DNA of 64,000 nt from Linepithema humile (taxonomy: Eukaryota; Arthropoda; Insecta; Hymenoptera; Formicidae), in NCBI RefSeq assembly GCF_040581485.1, contig NC_090134.1, positions 16,421,501 to 16,485,500 of the forward strand, given 5' to 3'. Position numbers and translations under genes: made by a program. Positions 45,900 through 58,380 of the stretch are shown here, in pieces. Below the pieces are notes generated by a model. That model was not told the DNA's origin, made no database searches, and saw nothing but the letters and a program-made list of their open reading frames with translations. Within the stretch, counting starts at the first letter, position 1. Each line of letters begins with the position of its first letter.

Positions 45900-48400
45900 A
45901 TACATATGTAATTAGTTTACATCAATCAAATTACTGCACGTAATATATAACAACTATTATACGTTATTATATTTTAGAAAAAGTTTTTATCAAATATTAT
46001 TTTTCTGTAAACAATTGAAGTTTAATTGCTCCAATATTTACAGAATAATTTTGATAAAATTATTATCAGAAAAAATTGATTTTATCTTAATTGTCTATGA
46101 CAGTTTATTTTTTAATGTGTTATATGAAATATATATATTATAATGCCGTTCCTACATTTATTATATTTCTCTCATATACGTATATATTTTCATGCGTTTT
46201 TAATGTGCGAGTTATTTATAAACATATGTAATAAATATGAGCGCGTGTGCATTAACAGTAATACGTCTATGCAAAAACAACTAACAGTATTATATTACGG
46301 TTTTTATTATAGATATAACAAAGTTTGTAACATTTTATTTTTATAGAGCTTAACTGTTCTATTTATCTGAATCATAGGATTCTCTTTAAACTCTCTTTTG
46401 TACTTTATTCACTTTGACATTATTATTTACATTATCCATTTACATTATCCATTCATACATTATTCGCTCTCATAATTCTGTGAGGCTAATTAATATTTTC
46501 CATTGGTTTCTTCCGACTATTCTTCAATAGTTGTGAAATAGTTTGATATACTTTTATTGTACTTGTTAATATTACATTGTCAAGAACCTGCTCGTCGAGT
46601 TAAAAACTTTTACGTACACTTGTGCGCTCGACAAAAGGAGCTCATTAGTCGTGGAATTATAAAAAGCGCGCCTAGTTGTTGGCGGTAGTTATTCAAATTC
46701 TTCCGCGCGTAACAGCGTAACGATAATACTGCGCTGAAAACGAGCAACATTTCGATGCAATAAACAAGTCAATGTCGTTAACAAAAAGCGTTTCAGCTCT
46801 GTAGATTTGTGTCGATTGTAATTGCAGCCAAGGCGAGAAATATTTCTTTTCTTTCAAAGCTGCAAGTAAAATCAATGTAAAATAGGTCAACATCGTCTTC
46901 TTTTGAAACTTTGCGAACCAAGCACTCTGTCTGCTGTAATTGACGGTGCATAGAAACTGGGATACACGAGGTATCCGCGATGACCTTATTGGTGCAAGCA
47001 TCCGATCGTAGTGATGAAGCAGACCTCGTCCCTTTGTAACCGGACACTTTCTTTTTGCCGTGTAATTTCAATGGTATTTAATGATGTCACGAGCGATGTT
47101 TCGCGGTAGTACGGTGCTACGGTATCAACTTGTAGAAAAATCTTTCTCCGGATACAATGACTGTGTGCGTGTATCACGCGTGTATGTTTGCGTAAATCTT
47201 TATAGCGAACACACGTGAGTAATATTTCCGGGGGCTACGGTTTCGACATGGGGGTGAACCGGTTACGCACAGTGATTTTCTACCCCCTAATGACTTTTGT
47301 TTAGCGCATCCCCTATATATCGTGTCGCGATGCCAAGCACAATGTTGCCTATCACGGTTTCGTCTTTGTTCGGATTTGAATAAATCGTTCACGCATCGCG
47401 TCCCTTTTCGTCGCTATGAAATTTTAATGGTTATCAAGCAGCGAATCTGCAAGCTCTGTATGATAATTCCTATTCTGTACATTTTCGTGACTTGCGTATT
47501 GGAAATTGATGATTCACAACGACTCGCTTGATTGTATATCCGTTCGAAAAAGCTTGCATTATCGGAGAATTTGCAACGCGAACAAATAAATTAGCATACG
47601 GTTTGACTAGTGAGTTAATGCGACGAAAATAGAAATAACGATATTTTTTAGCTTGAAATAATTTGCGCGCTCATCTATCGTTGTCGAAGGCTCGATTTTA
47701 CAATCGCCACCGGTGAATCAGTACTTGGCGGAAATATATTACCGCCGGATTAACAGTGTAAAAATGCAAATAAATTTCAGCAGTGGGTACGACCCCTGGC
47801 TGGACGGTACTAAAATCGATCCGGGGAGATGGTTACTGCACATGGCTTTCGGGCCATTTACCAATTACCGACGATTAGCCGCATAATATCTTCGCTAATA
47901 AAATTCTTAATTACAAATTGTGGATATGGGATATCGGCTTCTCTGGTTCGTGATACTGATTATCGCTATAATAATTCGTTGTACCAACTGCAATCTACCA
48001 ATATCGTTACTGCGTATGTATATCATTAGCCTCATAATTACCTGTAGCACCAAAAAGAGGGGTGCGGGTGCGCAATTTTCGATACTGTACTGTGCCGCAA
48101 CGCATTTTGCAGTTTTCCGCGTATAGTCCGTCCTTCGATATATTTCACATCGCGATGGACATTTATTCGTATTTTTTTTTTCACTCGGTAATAGCATTTG
48201 ATATATGATTTAACCTGTTTTTCATTTCACGCTTTTCATATATTCCGTGTGCTAATCCACCGTAATTCGTAATAATATATATTTTATGACTTTTGACCAA
48301 CTTATACTTTACGATACATTATTTCCGATTAGTTTTTCGACCGTTATAAAGATTATTCTGACGGATGAAAGCGATTCAATCGATAATTAAAAAAGTTATT
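45900..48400. other. AT-rich then GC-balanced non-coding stretch
   Basis: AT-rich to 46600, with a 13-base tandem repeat TTTACATTATCCA twice at 46426-46451. GC-balanced, complex DNA at 46600-48130. No gene is recognised. Confidence 0.45.
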
Positions 48401-49090
48401 TGTCTCTAAAAAAATCTGGGTTTGAATTCGCACGACGCAGAAAATCTGCGAAAGAGTCGCTTCTCACGACCCGATAAAAAATGGATCCTACTATTGAATG
48501 TGTAATGGCGAGAGAGACAGAAATATGACAGTCGGTGCCTCTAGGAACAATTCTGCGTGTTACAACGACGGATTCGTGCAGGCGCATCGCGAGGATTGCA
48601 CGGGGATTTTTTTTACATGAATTTGCCTGGCAGCTTGCGCATTATTTTGAAATCAAGCGGATGTACGAGTCACGAGAAGCGACTTTTTCGCGGATTCCTG
48701 CGTCGTGCGAAACGCCCGCTCTCTCGGCGTCCCGCTATAGCGAAATTCGTACGATCTCAAGTTCTTGGATTCGATAGGTCGCAGCGCGAGCTGTTATTGC
48801 AGGTTACACCTGTAAATCAGGTCCCTGAGGCGGTTACCACCCACGGGATTCGTGGGCAGAACACGCGCGGTCAGATCTACAGATTATACGGACGACTGGT
48901 ATCTTGTTCCGCTCTCCCCTCCGCCCCGTCGCGTCCCTCTTCACCCGCCACCTTCTATGATCAGCGTCGGATCCCTTCTTGCCTGTTGGGCATGCACGCT
49001 GCATCTACCTATACACGTTGCAATGCGAGGGTCCGAATAACACCGACTATCCTCGACAATTTAGCGCAGTCCCGCATCCTCTAACGTCGG
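48400..49090. other. CpG-rich patch with a long unrecognised open frame
   Basis: Open on the plus strand for 175 codons (48557-49084), Arg/Ser/Leu-rich, with no ATG at its start, no domain and other frames open across the same bases. Short inverted repeats such as CCCACG-GGATT-CGTGGG near 48840-48856 occur here. I treat it as a CpG-rich regulatory-type patch rather than a gene. Confidence 0.4.
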
Positions 49091-50300
49091 CTTATCGATA
49101 ATGCCGAGTTCAATAGCGCGCATACCTATTTCGAGATCCGTTTCGACTTGTTGATCGACACACTTATCGCATAACGGAACATGGTTTGATACTTGCTTTT
49201 GATACCTGCAATAATACCGCTATATTTTCCCGCTATCTTCAATTTGATTATTCTTTGCTATTTATTACCGCAAGTCCGATACAATTTATTACGAATAGAA
49301 TTTAATAAAATATAAATTTTTTTACTTTAGAGAAAATTTCGTATTTTCTATATAGTTTTCGCCCGGAGTAACAATTCAATAGTCGTTCTTCTGACAGCAA
49401 GTCGCAAGAACATCTGTAAAATAAATAGCGTGTCACGCATTCTTATCCTGCGGATATAAAAGTTGCGAAAAACTGAATATGCGCATGTTAGGATCTCGCA
49501 TTGCAGCGCATTAAATAAGCATTTTTGCGCGTCGTAAGCCGAGAACTCAGGGGCTGGAAGTAAAACTGTTTGGAGTTTTCCGTGCATACGGACGTCCTGC
49601 GTCCCGTTCTAACGCGCATTGTTATTGGTCCATATTCACGAAGCAATTACGAGAACTACCGAATCTCTACTTTCTTTTCTACTTCGCCACATGGGATGCG
49701 GCGTGTATAAAATTGTAGATTACGCAATAGCCCAGGGCGCCATCGCTTATATACCGTTGCAGCATGGCTTAATCCAGTGACGTTCGTTGCGCGCGATAAA
49801 GCGAGCTTCGGGCACGACACGGAGAATACCCTCAGGAATTCGCGGCCAGACTCCTTTCGCAGCAGTACGGATGCGTAGTAGTCGGAGAAAAAGCACCGTA
49901 TTTTTTTCAGACATTCGGCCGTGACATCGTGTAAATGCGCGAGACATTGCATTGCTTTATGGGAGAAAAAGAGTTTTTTCACCGCTCGACCGTTTCGCGG
50001 AAATTATTGTTGAGAAGATTTAGTGTTACCTTTAGTAAAACACCAAGTTTGCTTTTGTGGAGTGAATTTTGCATTAAATATATTAAAATATCCCACGTTA
50101 TTTCGCACGTGTCTCGATTATCTGAATGATTACTTCACTGCCAAATAATGATGTCAAGATACTTAACATCGCACATTTGATTTTATTCCTAGTGTTTTCT
50201 AAAATATGAAAATAGGATGTTAATACTGAACCATCGATTATTGATGCAGGTTGTTCGTATGTTACGCTCCTTCGTCTACAATTACTCGTTACGCGTTCGA
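49090..50300. other. Mixed non-coding stretch
   Basis: GC-balanced patches at 49090-49200 and 49340-49980, AT-rich elsewhere. Frames of up to 108 codons on the minus strand are unrecognised. I see no repeats. Confidence 0.4.
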
Positions 50301-51060
50301 TCGTGATGCGAAGCGAATGCCGGCGTTAAGCGCGCGTTGGCTTATAAAATGAGCAGGTGAGGGTAAAAGCGGAGACGCGCGGTCGAACGTGAAGTACTAC
50401 AGAATCGCGAAATAGCGTTTTGTTCGCGGCGGCGAGCGCGCAGGGGCGGCCGGCCTTGTCGATGCAGCGCGTGGGGACGGGGGTTCATTACCCATGGAAA
50501 AATAAACTAAAGGGAATTGCTCTCTGCGCGCGGAGCCGGAGCTGTGTGGAGGCCTGGTGCAGCGCATTCAATACCCACCGCGCGCGGCCCTCCTCTCCTC
50601 TTCTTTCTCCCGCTCTCTCTTTCTCTTTGTGCACCGCAGCAGGATCCCTCATCGAAAGTATCTCCGCCTGGCCCTTATCCTCATTCCGCTTCAATCCCCC
50701 TCCTCCCCTCCCTTCGCTTCTCTCTGTCTATGCGCGGCCGTTTCTTTTACTCTCCTTTCGTCCCCCCCCCTCCCGCTTTCCTCTTTGCTCTCTATGCCCA
50801 TATATGAGCCACTTAATGATTTACCCCTCGCTATTAATCATCCTGATCAATTTCTGCAATGCGCCCCGGTGAAAAGAATCAACCGGTATACGCGTCGATC
50901 TGATTTTTCTCTTTTTTTTTTTTTCATACGCAGAGTAACGCGACCACGCGATGTATATCGATATTAACGGGGTAGTAATGGCTTTCATTGATGATATCGG
51001 AGTGGATAGGAAAATTAGTGTTTTTACCGTGAATTACGCGCCCGATAGAAAAGCGAAGTA
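50300..51060. other. CpG-rich, pyrimidine-biased block with a TATA box
   Basis: TATAAAAT at 50343-50350 precedes a CpG-rich part (50370-50480) and a pyrimidine-biased part (50560-50800) with C9 at 50762-50770. Three overlapping plus-strand frames of 96-150 codons are Pro/Ser/Leu-rich by composition. A promoter is possible, but no initiator and exon combination is clear. Confidence 0.4.
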
Positions 51061-52270
51061 TTGAATCGAGTATCTTTAAATACAAAAAAAAAATTATTAT
51101 ATCGAGATTTTTATTTTACAGTTAACAGCTGTTCTTTTCTATAAATATACACGACATTTTTTGCAGAATGTCATATTTTTAAATACCAGTAAATTTGCTT
51201 AAGCACACGATGTCATTATTTTTTAATGTTATTCACTTTAATCCAAATTGGGATTATAATTTGGTAAATACATTAATGCATTGTTTATTGCATCATCTAT
51301 TTTTAGTTTATTTATTTAGCGCAGTAATTAGTGCATTGGGCACATAAAAGTTGTATCATTAATACGGATTAACGAATCGCAACATTTTATAATTTTTTAT
51401 TTACGGAAAATCACCAAAGTGTGCAATTTTCTCGTTTCCGCTTCGCCGTGTGCATCGATACGGCGCGCATGATCGATACGCCGTTTTATCGACTGTTACA
51501 ACTATTTGACATTATACTTTCGAGCGGACGTAAGCTCCTCGGGGACGCACAGAATCGTTTATCTCGACAGAACGGCTCATGGATTGAATGATGAATTGCG
51601 CTCGTATGTTGTAGTAGATCGCGTCCCGTATACGTTCACATATGTACAGCTGCACCAACTAAATCTCGTCGCGAGAGGCGGTAGCGCGGGCAAGGGCGGG
51701 GGGAGGGGGGGCGGATACATGTCGGACCTCCGCACATTGGTGCGGAGAGCCGGCGCGGAGAAAAGGTGGGTGGGCGAAGAAAGAGACATAGATGAGGAAG
51801 CCGAAACAGCGGAGAGAGAAATCGGACAATAATGATGCGTTTCATTGAGTCCATTGTAGTTCGGGATTCAAGTTCACAGACACAATCGACATGTATCCAT
51901 TCCCGACACCGTGGTGCGGGCGCTATTCAATCGACTTTCAATTTCTGGATGGTGTTGCGCGTTCGTGTACGTAAGCCACGGTAGACTACGGTCCGGCGGA
52001 AAGGGCTGGTTAGTAGCTGCGCCCCGCTGTTTCCCCGAGATACATTAGACGTATTGTATCTGTCGATTCGGCCCGGATCCACAGCGGCGATTTTTGCCCG
52101 GTCTTCTTTGTCGGCTTCCCGCTCTCTTTACCGCACGGTCGTCGTTCCCGTCTGATGTTAATTAATTCGCCTGTTATTTTTCTCTAGTCCGGCTCTCTGT
52201 TCTAATCTCGATGTTCGTTCATTAATCATGTTTGACAACCATTGTCTATACTGTGAATGATAAATTTCTG
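51060..52270. other. AT-rich then CpG-rich non-coding stretch
   Basis: AT-rich to about 51410, CpG-rich after that. It includes the G-rich tract at 51688-51714 listed separately. Frames over that tract are Gly/Arg- or Pro-rich by composition. No gene is recognised. Confidence 0.45.
51688..51714 (+). promoter_or_regulatory. Putative G-quadruplex tract
   Basis: The plus strand carries GGG-CAA-GGG-C-GGGGGG-A-GGGGGGG-C-GG: at least four G runs of three or more with loops of one to three bases, which fits the standard intramolecular quadruplex pattern. It lies in a CpG-rich patch between unrelated flanks. Confidence 0.6.
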
Positions 52271-53390
52271 CTGGTAATAACGACATTGAAGCATTTAATT
52301 TGTTCATGTTAAATATTGATTGCAAATTTTATTAATTTATTTTACCGAAAACAAAATTACGTCAGATGTCTTATTTCGCTATTTTGCTAGTCTCCTCGCG
52401 TAATATAATATCATATCTCTTTTAAGAAAAAAGAAAGATACTTCGAGAAAGCATCAAGATGCATGATCTCATATGCAACGTCACAATTCTTTTCTTTCGA
52501 GCTGCCAAAATAGTCGTATCTGCATAGAATGCTATTGGAAATGAGCAATCATAAAAATTGACTTGATTATATGATTGCGAGTCATTATGTAGAACGTTAG
52601 TATTGTGATGAACTGCGAGCTGTTATTTGAATGCGAAAAACGCGAGCACAATTGTTGCCAATAAATCAACTCGCTAAGCTATTATTATTTATAAAAACAT
52701 GTAATTACGTTTTAACCCACGAAGTTACGGGTTGTTACGAGCAATCGATCGTTTACATGACCCCGATACGTGTTACATTTTTTTGTTTTTTTTTTCCGTC
52801 GGCACCTTCTCTCAGTCTCAATTAAATTTCAGACTGCCAGTTATTGCGTGCGTGCTCCCCGTAAAAGTGAACGATAACTCAGTAAAATATGATTGTTATG
52901 AGGTTCAGTTATGTCGAGTCAATAAGTAAGTTAGTGATATCGGTAATTTTTCAGCTTGCGCACGGAGAAAAGAATTTCGCTGTTGTAGCAAAATTATCGC
53001 TGCTATGTGAACAAGAATTTATTCATTAATATAATAGCAAATAATTTGCAAATTTTATCAATTCTCAGTATGCTTAAATCTTAACATTTAAGATCTTTTT
53101 AGTTATTTACATATAATAATTTACAGAGTTGGCATAAAATATGGCGCAGTGATAAATCTTTGTTTTCCGTGTATTTCTGCTATTTTTTATTCGTGCGTGC
53201 ATTAAAGTATGAACGTGCATTATCATGAAACTTGTATTACTTTAATATTCAAATATATTTTATTACTCGATATTAATTACTATTTTAAATATTCAAATAT
53301 ATATTAAAACAACGTGGCAAAATTATATATGTATAATCGTAGAATGTAATGTTTGATGTTGCCTTAAAAAATTGGTAACTTTTGCAACTT
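52270..53390. other. AT-rich non-coding stretch
   Basis: Mostly AT-rich, with T runs near 52780-52796. I see no gene or repeat. Confidence 0.45.
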
Positions 53391-55085
53391 TGAATCTTTC
53401 ATTCGCCTATCTTTCGCATGAGAATCCGGACGTTTTTCGGGTAGATTAAATCTTCAGAAACCGTGGACGCATTACCGCGCGTCAAAGCGCCTCTCGGAGA
53501 TTCGGCTCGTCATCAGACGTCAGAAGTTACGAGCGTTCAGCGCTTTTTGATCTGGAAAGCTGGGGTCGGGAAACGCGCTGGGAATTCCGTGGTATTCCGT
53601 GCGCCATTGTCACGAGGAGATCACGTGTGTGATGCGTGAGGGTAGAGAATGCAGCTCGGTCCCGGGGATACCGAATAATAGATATTACCACAAAAGCGGC
53701 GTGTGCCGTCACGTTGAAAATTGATTGGACATGTACTGGCGGTTGATAAGGCAGCCTCTTGTTACTGGGGTGCGATATATATACCTGGCGCGCGCAAACG
53801 GCGGATACGGAGAAACATAGATTGCAAGTAATTACTTTGCTCCTCCTCTATCCTCTCTCCTTTCACGGAGACGGCGTGCATACGCAATCGCGTTACTGAA
53901 AACGGTAAGGGTGGCTCTATGGAATCCTCGTTTATATGTCGGCGTGCTCTAAGGTGCAATTTTATTACAGTGTCGTCATTGCATTTATGGAGGTGTCTCA
54001 GTCGTAACATCGTATACGACGTAAAATCCTTTATAAATGTATTTAAAATGTATTCAGAGAAACTTGTACACAATCATAGGCGTAGTTTCTTGTCAAATTT
54101 TCGGGTTTTTTTTTATTTAAATCTAAAATTAAAGAATTATACATTATTTTACATTAGAATATAAATCTCTTTTCCTTACTTTAATAAAAATATCTTTGTA
54201 CAGGATAAAAGAAAGGAGAAACTGTTTTTAATCTAAAGATCATTTATACAACTTATCCTAACAATTTCTTACTTTTATTACTTTACTTATATTCGAACTT
54301 AAATGCTTCAAACTCGTGCAAACCGCAATCATCTTCTGTGACAGTCAGGCGCGAAGCAGCCTTACAGTGGAAGTATTTTTTTTCTTTTTTTGAAAACTGG
54401 CAAACAGACGTTTACCTGGACGATGTTGTCGCCTCTGCGGCATGGACAACGCGTTTACCCCTTCGCTCCATACTGACGCCGACTACGCCGGCCGTCCAGA
54501 GTGCGGATAATCTAATTATCTTGGACGACAAATCTCGTTACCCGTGTCGCGGCTGTTGCCGACGACGCGGCACGGCGACGCGGACAATGTCGTGACGACC
54601 TAAACGCAAAGGCGTAACGCCGGTGACTCGCTCTGCAGTCGGAATGAAATGGAAGGACGCGAACCGGAGCGCGTGGGTGGGAAGACGAGGGACGGAAGAT
54701 ATCGTTAACGTAATCACGAATTTCTCTACGAGAATTATTCGTCCGCCTCCGCATGCCGGTCGACGGCGGCAACGGAAGGTAGACGAAGGCCGGAGGGTCT
54801 CGGGCTATAGGGAAGAAAAGAAAAACGTTTACGGGGGCTTATGTAAATGCGGGTAATTAATTTCGCGAATCCTATTAGCCCTGCACAACGGTCGTAAGTG
54901 CAGGAAGGCGGGAATTTAACAGAGGAGGCACTTCGCAGTACCGGATTTTTTTTCGAGAGTCTCGACTTCGGCGCGCAACCGGAGGTTAATTTCGAGGAGA
55001 ACAACGCGTATATACTTGTCCGGCGGATGTTGAATCCATTCAGACTTATCGTTGTGGTTGTTTATTATAAGCGACATCTTTTTCT
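53390..55085. other. CpG-rich patches separated by AT-rich DNA
   Basis: CpG-rich at 53450-53900 and 54330-55000, AT-rich at 54040-54310. Overlapping frames of up to 103 codons on both strands are unrecognised. Confidence 0.45.
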
Positions 55086-55087
55086 CA

Positions 55088-55430
55088 TTCTTCTTCTTTC
55101 GGTGCCTTTTATCGTACGTTGATTATTATTAGGGCTGTTTTCACCCGAGAGTTTGCTGCTCGAAATAAGGATTTGGTGCTCATTTTAAACCATTGCCTGA
55201 GGTTTTTCAGCCAGGATGTACGGCCAAGTCTTCGGCATCCTTGAATCTTGCTTTGCATAATTAGTTGCAGAAGTTGGTATTTATCACTGCGCATGATGTG
55301 ACCAAGACATTCAAGTTTTCTTTTCTTAATTTTATAAAAACTTCCAATCCCTTGTTCATTCACTTCTTTTTCCTCATTATTCGAGAGAAAACGTCTTGTT
55401 TTCTTTATGCATTTTATCTCATATCTTTAA
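55088..55430 (-). mobile_element. LINE 3' fragment of a second subfamily
   Basis: The minus-strand frame at 55363-55109 reads KKRKLECLGHIMR, LLQLIMQSKIQG, GRTSWLKNLRQWF and then SLFRAANSRVKTALIIINVR before TAA. These are the conserved C-terminal blocks of arthropod endonuclease-reverse transcriptases, distinct from the 27.6-kb and 31.9-kb copies. Right after the stop, GGCACCGAAAGAAGAAGAA matches the GAA-rich 3' tail usual for this kind of element. The frame is open for about 80 codons, but everything upstream of the C-terminus is missing, so it is 5'-truncated and dead. Confidence 0.8.
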
Positions 55431-56900
55431 AACATGAAAAGCGAAAGTGAAAAAAATATACATCATGTATTTAAAATTGTTATATTTTCTTTAAATAGCT
55501 AAATTTGAAAAATTGAATGCAGTTAAAAATTTAATTTACGCTTTGGCGTTTTAGAGTGCGTCGTATCTCATATTTCTTTTTATGCGCGAGATGAGAATCA
55601 GCATATCTCAATATTAGTATAGAATCAACTCTCGCGGAAAAAAATTCGATGTACGTTTCGCGGGTTTTAATTTTTTTTCCGTGCCAATTCGGGGCGGAGT
55701 TCGGATTCTCGCTCTATCGCCTCCACCCTCGCGGAATCTCAAACCCCTCGGTAGCGTCGCTGGAGAATCTAATGAATTTGAGCCGTCAATAATACGCGCA
55801 CTGCTGGAGGGGTAACTCTCCCCAAACACAAGTGGATCCCGGTTTGTCTCGCGTTCGTTCGCGTGTATTCGAGCGGGTGCATACACAGGCGCGACGGACA
55901 AAAGAGTTCGGCCGACGAGAAGCAACTACGCACGCGAGCGAGCGCGCGCGCGCGCGCGCGGATGCAGCCACTGTGAAATTAACGAATTTTTCACGATGGA
56001 CACATTAACTGTTGCCGGCCGGGTCAGCAAAAGCGCCCCCCGATGCTTTATGACAACAATGCGAGCGATACTGTGAAAGGATGAGCGCGACGATAAACTG
56101 GATTTACTGTCGCGCAGTGGCAGGAGCGAATTTATGGTAGATGCAAGGTGTGCTGCAAGAGAGCGTGCACAAAATTCAAATTTTATGTGTATATAAAATA
56201 AAAAATAAAATTGTAGATTATTCTTAGATTATAATTATCGTTTATCATGCTAGAAAAATTTCGTATCATCTCTATAATACACGCACACCACTATTTATAA
56301 AATTCTTGGACCATAAATTTATATATATGTCGATATTTTTTGCGTTATATTTTATAATACAATGTAGTCATGTGCGAATTGCAAAAATTTAAATGTATAT
56401 AAGAATTGACGGGATTGTTCTTTACTTATATTTTATTATTATAGTTTATTATAGTTTATTATGATTTTTTTTTTTTTAAATTACAAGAATATACATCACA
56501 AATTAGTATAGAATCGTATAGAATGCAAGAGTGTGCATCCGTATATGGATTCTTCTGACAGCGTTGTATCCTTTAATGGCGGAGGAAAGGCGGTATTATT
56601 AGAGTGACCCCGTTTCTGCTTTCGTTTCTAAATTCAGAGAAAAATACAGTGTTTTGAAGAATCCTCGTTTTTTGTATCCCTTGTATTTTGAGGAATTCCC
56701 CTCGATGTGTTTCTGAGATATTTTTATTAACTTCCGAAGATGTATGTAAGTACATGCGTATTGAGACTTTGCCGAGGATAATTTGAATTGTTTTTCTGCG
56801 TAAGGGAAATGAAATTTTACGATGTTTTTAAGAAGCGGTGTAAGTTTCGCGGAGCTTCGTACAATTCACCATAAAAATCGTGATTTAAGATTCTGTCGGC
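55430..56900. other. CpG-rich patch between AT-rich flanks
   Basis: 55610-56160 is CpG-rich and contains the (GC)n tract listed separately. 56160-56900 is AT-rich, with ATAGTTTATT repeated near 56440-56465 and a T run at 56466-56477. No gene is recognised. Confidence 0.45.
55941..55960. repeat. (GC)10 microsatellite
   Basis: Alternating GC, preceded by CGAGCGAGCG. Alternating purine-pyrimidine GC tracts can adopt Z-DNA; another such tract is at 11781-11797. Confidence 0.85.
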
Positions 56901-58380
56901 AACCCTAGAATTGTATCTCCATCATCCATTTTGTTCCCTCCGATCGCTGGCTCGGCGCAAACGCATTTTTCTTTCGACACCGCGGCGAAGCGGGGGCATA
57001 AGTTATTCCTTTGGTTCAGCGTTACGAAGGTCCTCGAGGGACACTACAGCTGGCAATATTTTCTTCCTCTCTCTTTCTCTCTCTCTCTCTCTCTCTTTTG
57101 ATCTGTCCTAACGTTTACGGCGAATTGTATGGAAGGAAGGAAGGAAAAAGTCTTTCCTCGCTTTTTTGCACTTTTTGTGGGGGGAAGGCTTGACGCATAG
57201 CCGCGTTTAATACCATTATGCGTTCGCTACCTATCCAATGACAAATCATCCCGGCGTCTAATACCGTCGTCTGTAAATATTCTTAAACGTGAAATACAAC
57301 ACGCTTGGGTGTACGAAAAGGAAAGGCGTTATTATTCGCCGAAAAATAACCAAAGACAAAAAACAGCCGAAGCGTACTGTCTTCCGATGAGCGCGTATCT
57401 CGCATGAACGTGCGTTGCATTTTTGCAGCGGGAAATGTTCGGGCTCGAAATACCGAAATTTGCATAGGCAACTACGCTCGAACAGTTCATGTTCCTAAAT
57501 ACAAAGTTCTTCCCTCCCCCCGGCGGCGCATTGTCAGTAGTACTGTCTGGTCGGAGTGATTAACTCCCCTTTCATTATCGCCGCTTCCGTGACCTTCGTC
57601 GTACCTCTCGACGTAGTCTCTTCCTCCTTTACGTCCTTGCGCGCATTCCTGGCGCATTTTAAAGCGTCTCCCACCACGTTGTCTCGGCCCCTCTCCTGTC
57701 GAGGCGCGAGTTAATAATGTCCTCGCAATTAATAATCGCGAAATTAATACCAAGACGTGAGAATAAAGATAGATGGGAATACGGAACGTCTTCCGGAATT
57801 TCTTTCTTCGCTTCTTCTCTTGTCTGAATAATTTTTTTATATATTATGATATACCTATATATTTTTGTATTCTTTTATTGTTCCTGTTTTATTCCTTTAC
57901 ATGTTGCGTATGAAAAATATGAGTTTTTTTAATTGAACACGGTTATGCAATATAAATCCGACTCAAAAAATCAGCTTTTAGCAACAAATATCTAGAAAAA
58001 TATCCTACAATAAATTCCATTGTACCATTGTAAAATTCTCTTAAATTCTATTGTAGCGTTATAAACATATTCGGAGGATTACAATATTAAACTGTATATT
58101 TTTATGCAAAAACATTTTGCAACGGGCTCAAAATGCAATAAATCCAATATAAAATTAATTATCGATCGATATTATTATTCTGCGCACATAATTTACATTG
58201 TGTCTTGTTTTTTCTGATATTTTTTTCTCGTAACAGTACATTATTCGACTACTGAATTTCAAGACTGTGATCATATTGCGTTCAAATCGATAGTATAACT
58301 AAAAATACTGTCACCGGTTCTTTCAGTAATGAACTGCTCTATATCGAATGTCCATTTTCGAAAAATCTGCTTCGAGATAT
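56900..58380. other. Mixed stretch with CT and GGAA repeats
   Basis: A (TC)n run at 57066-57097 and a short (GGAA)n at 57131-57147 occur in GC-balanced DNA; AT-rich from 57820. No gene is recognised. Confidence 0.45.

Noticed and set aside
48557..49084. 175-codon plus-strand frame
   Set aside because: No ATG at its start, Arg/Ser-rich, other frames open; no recognisable domain.
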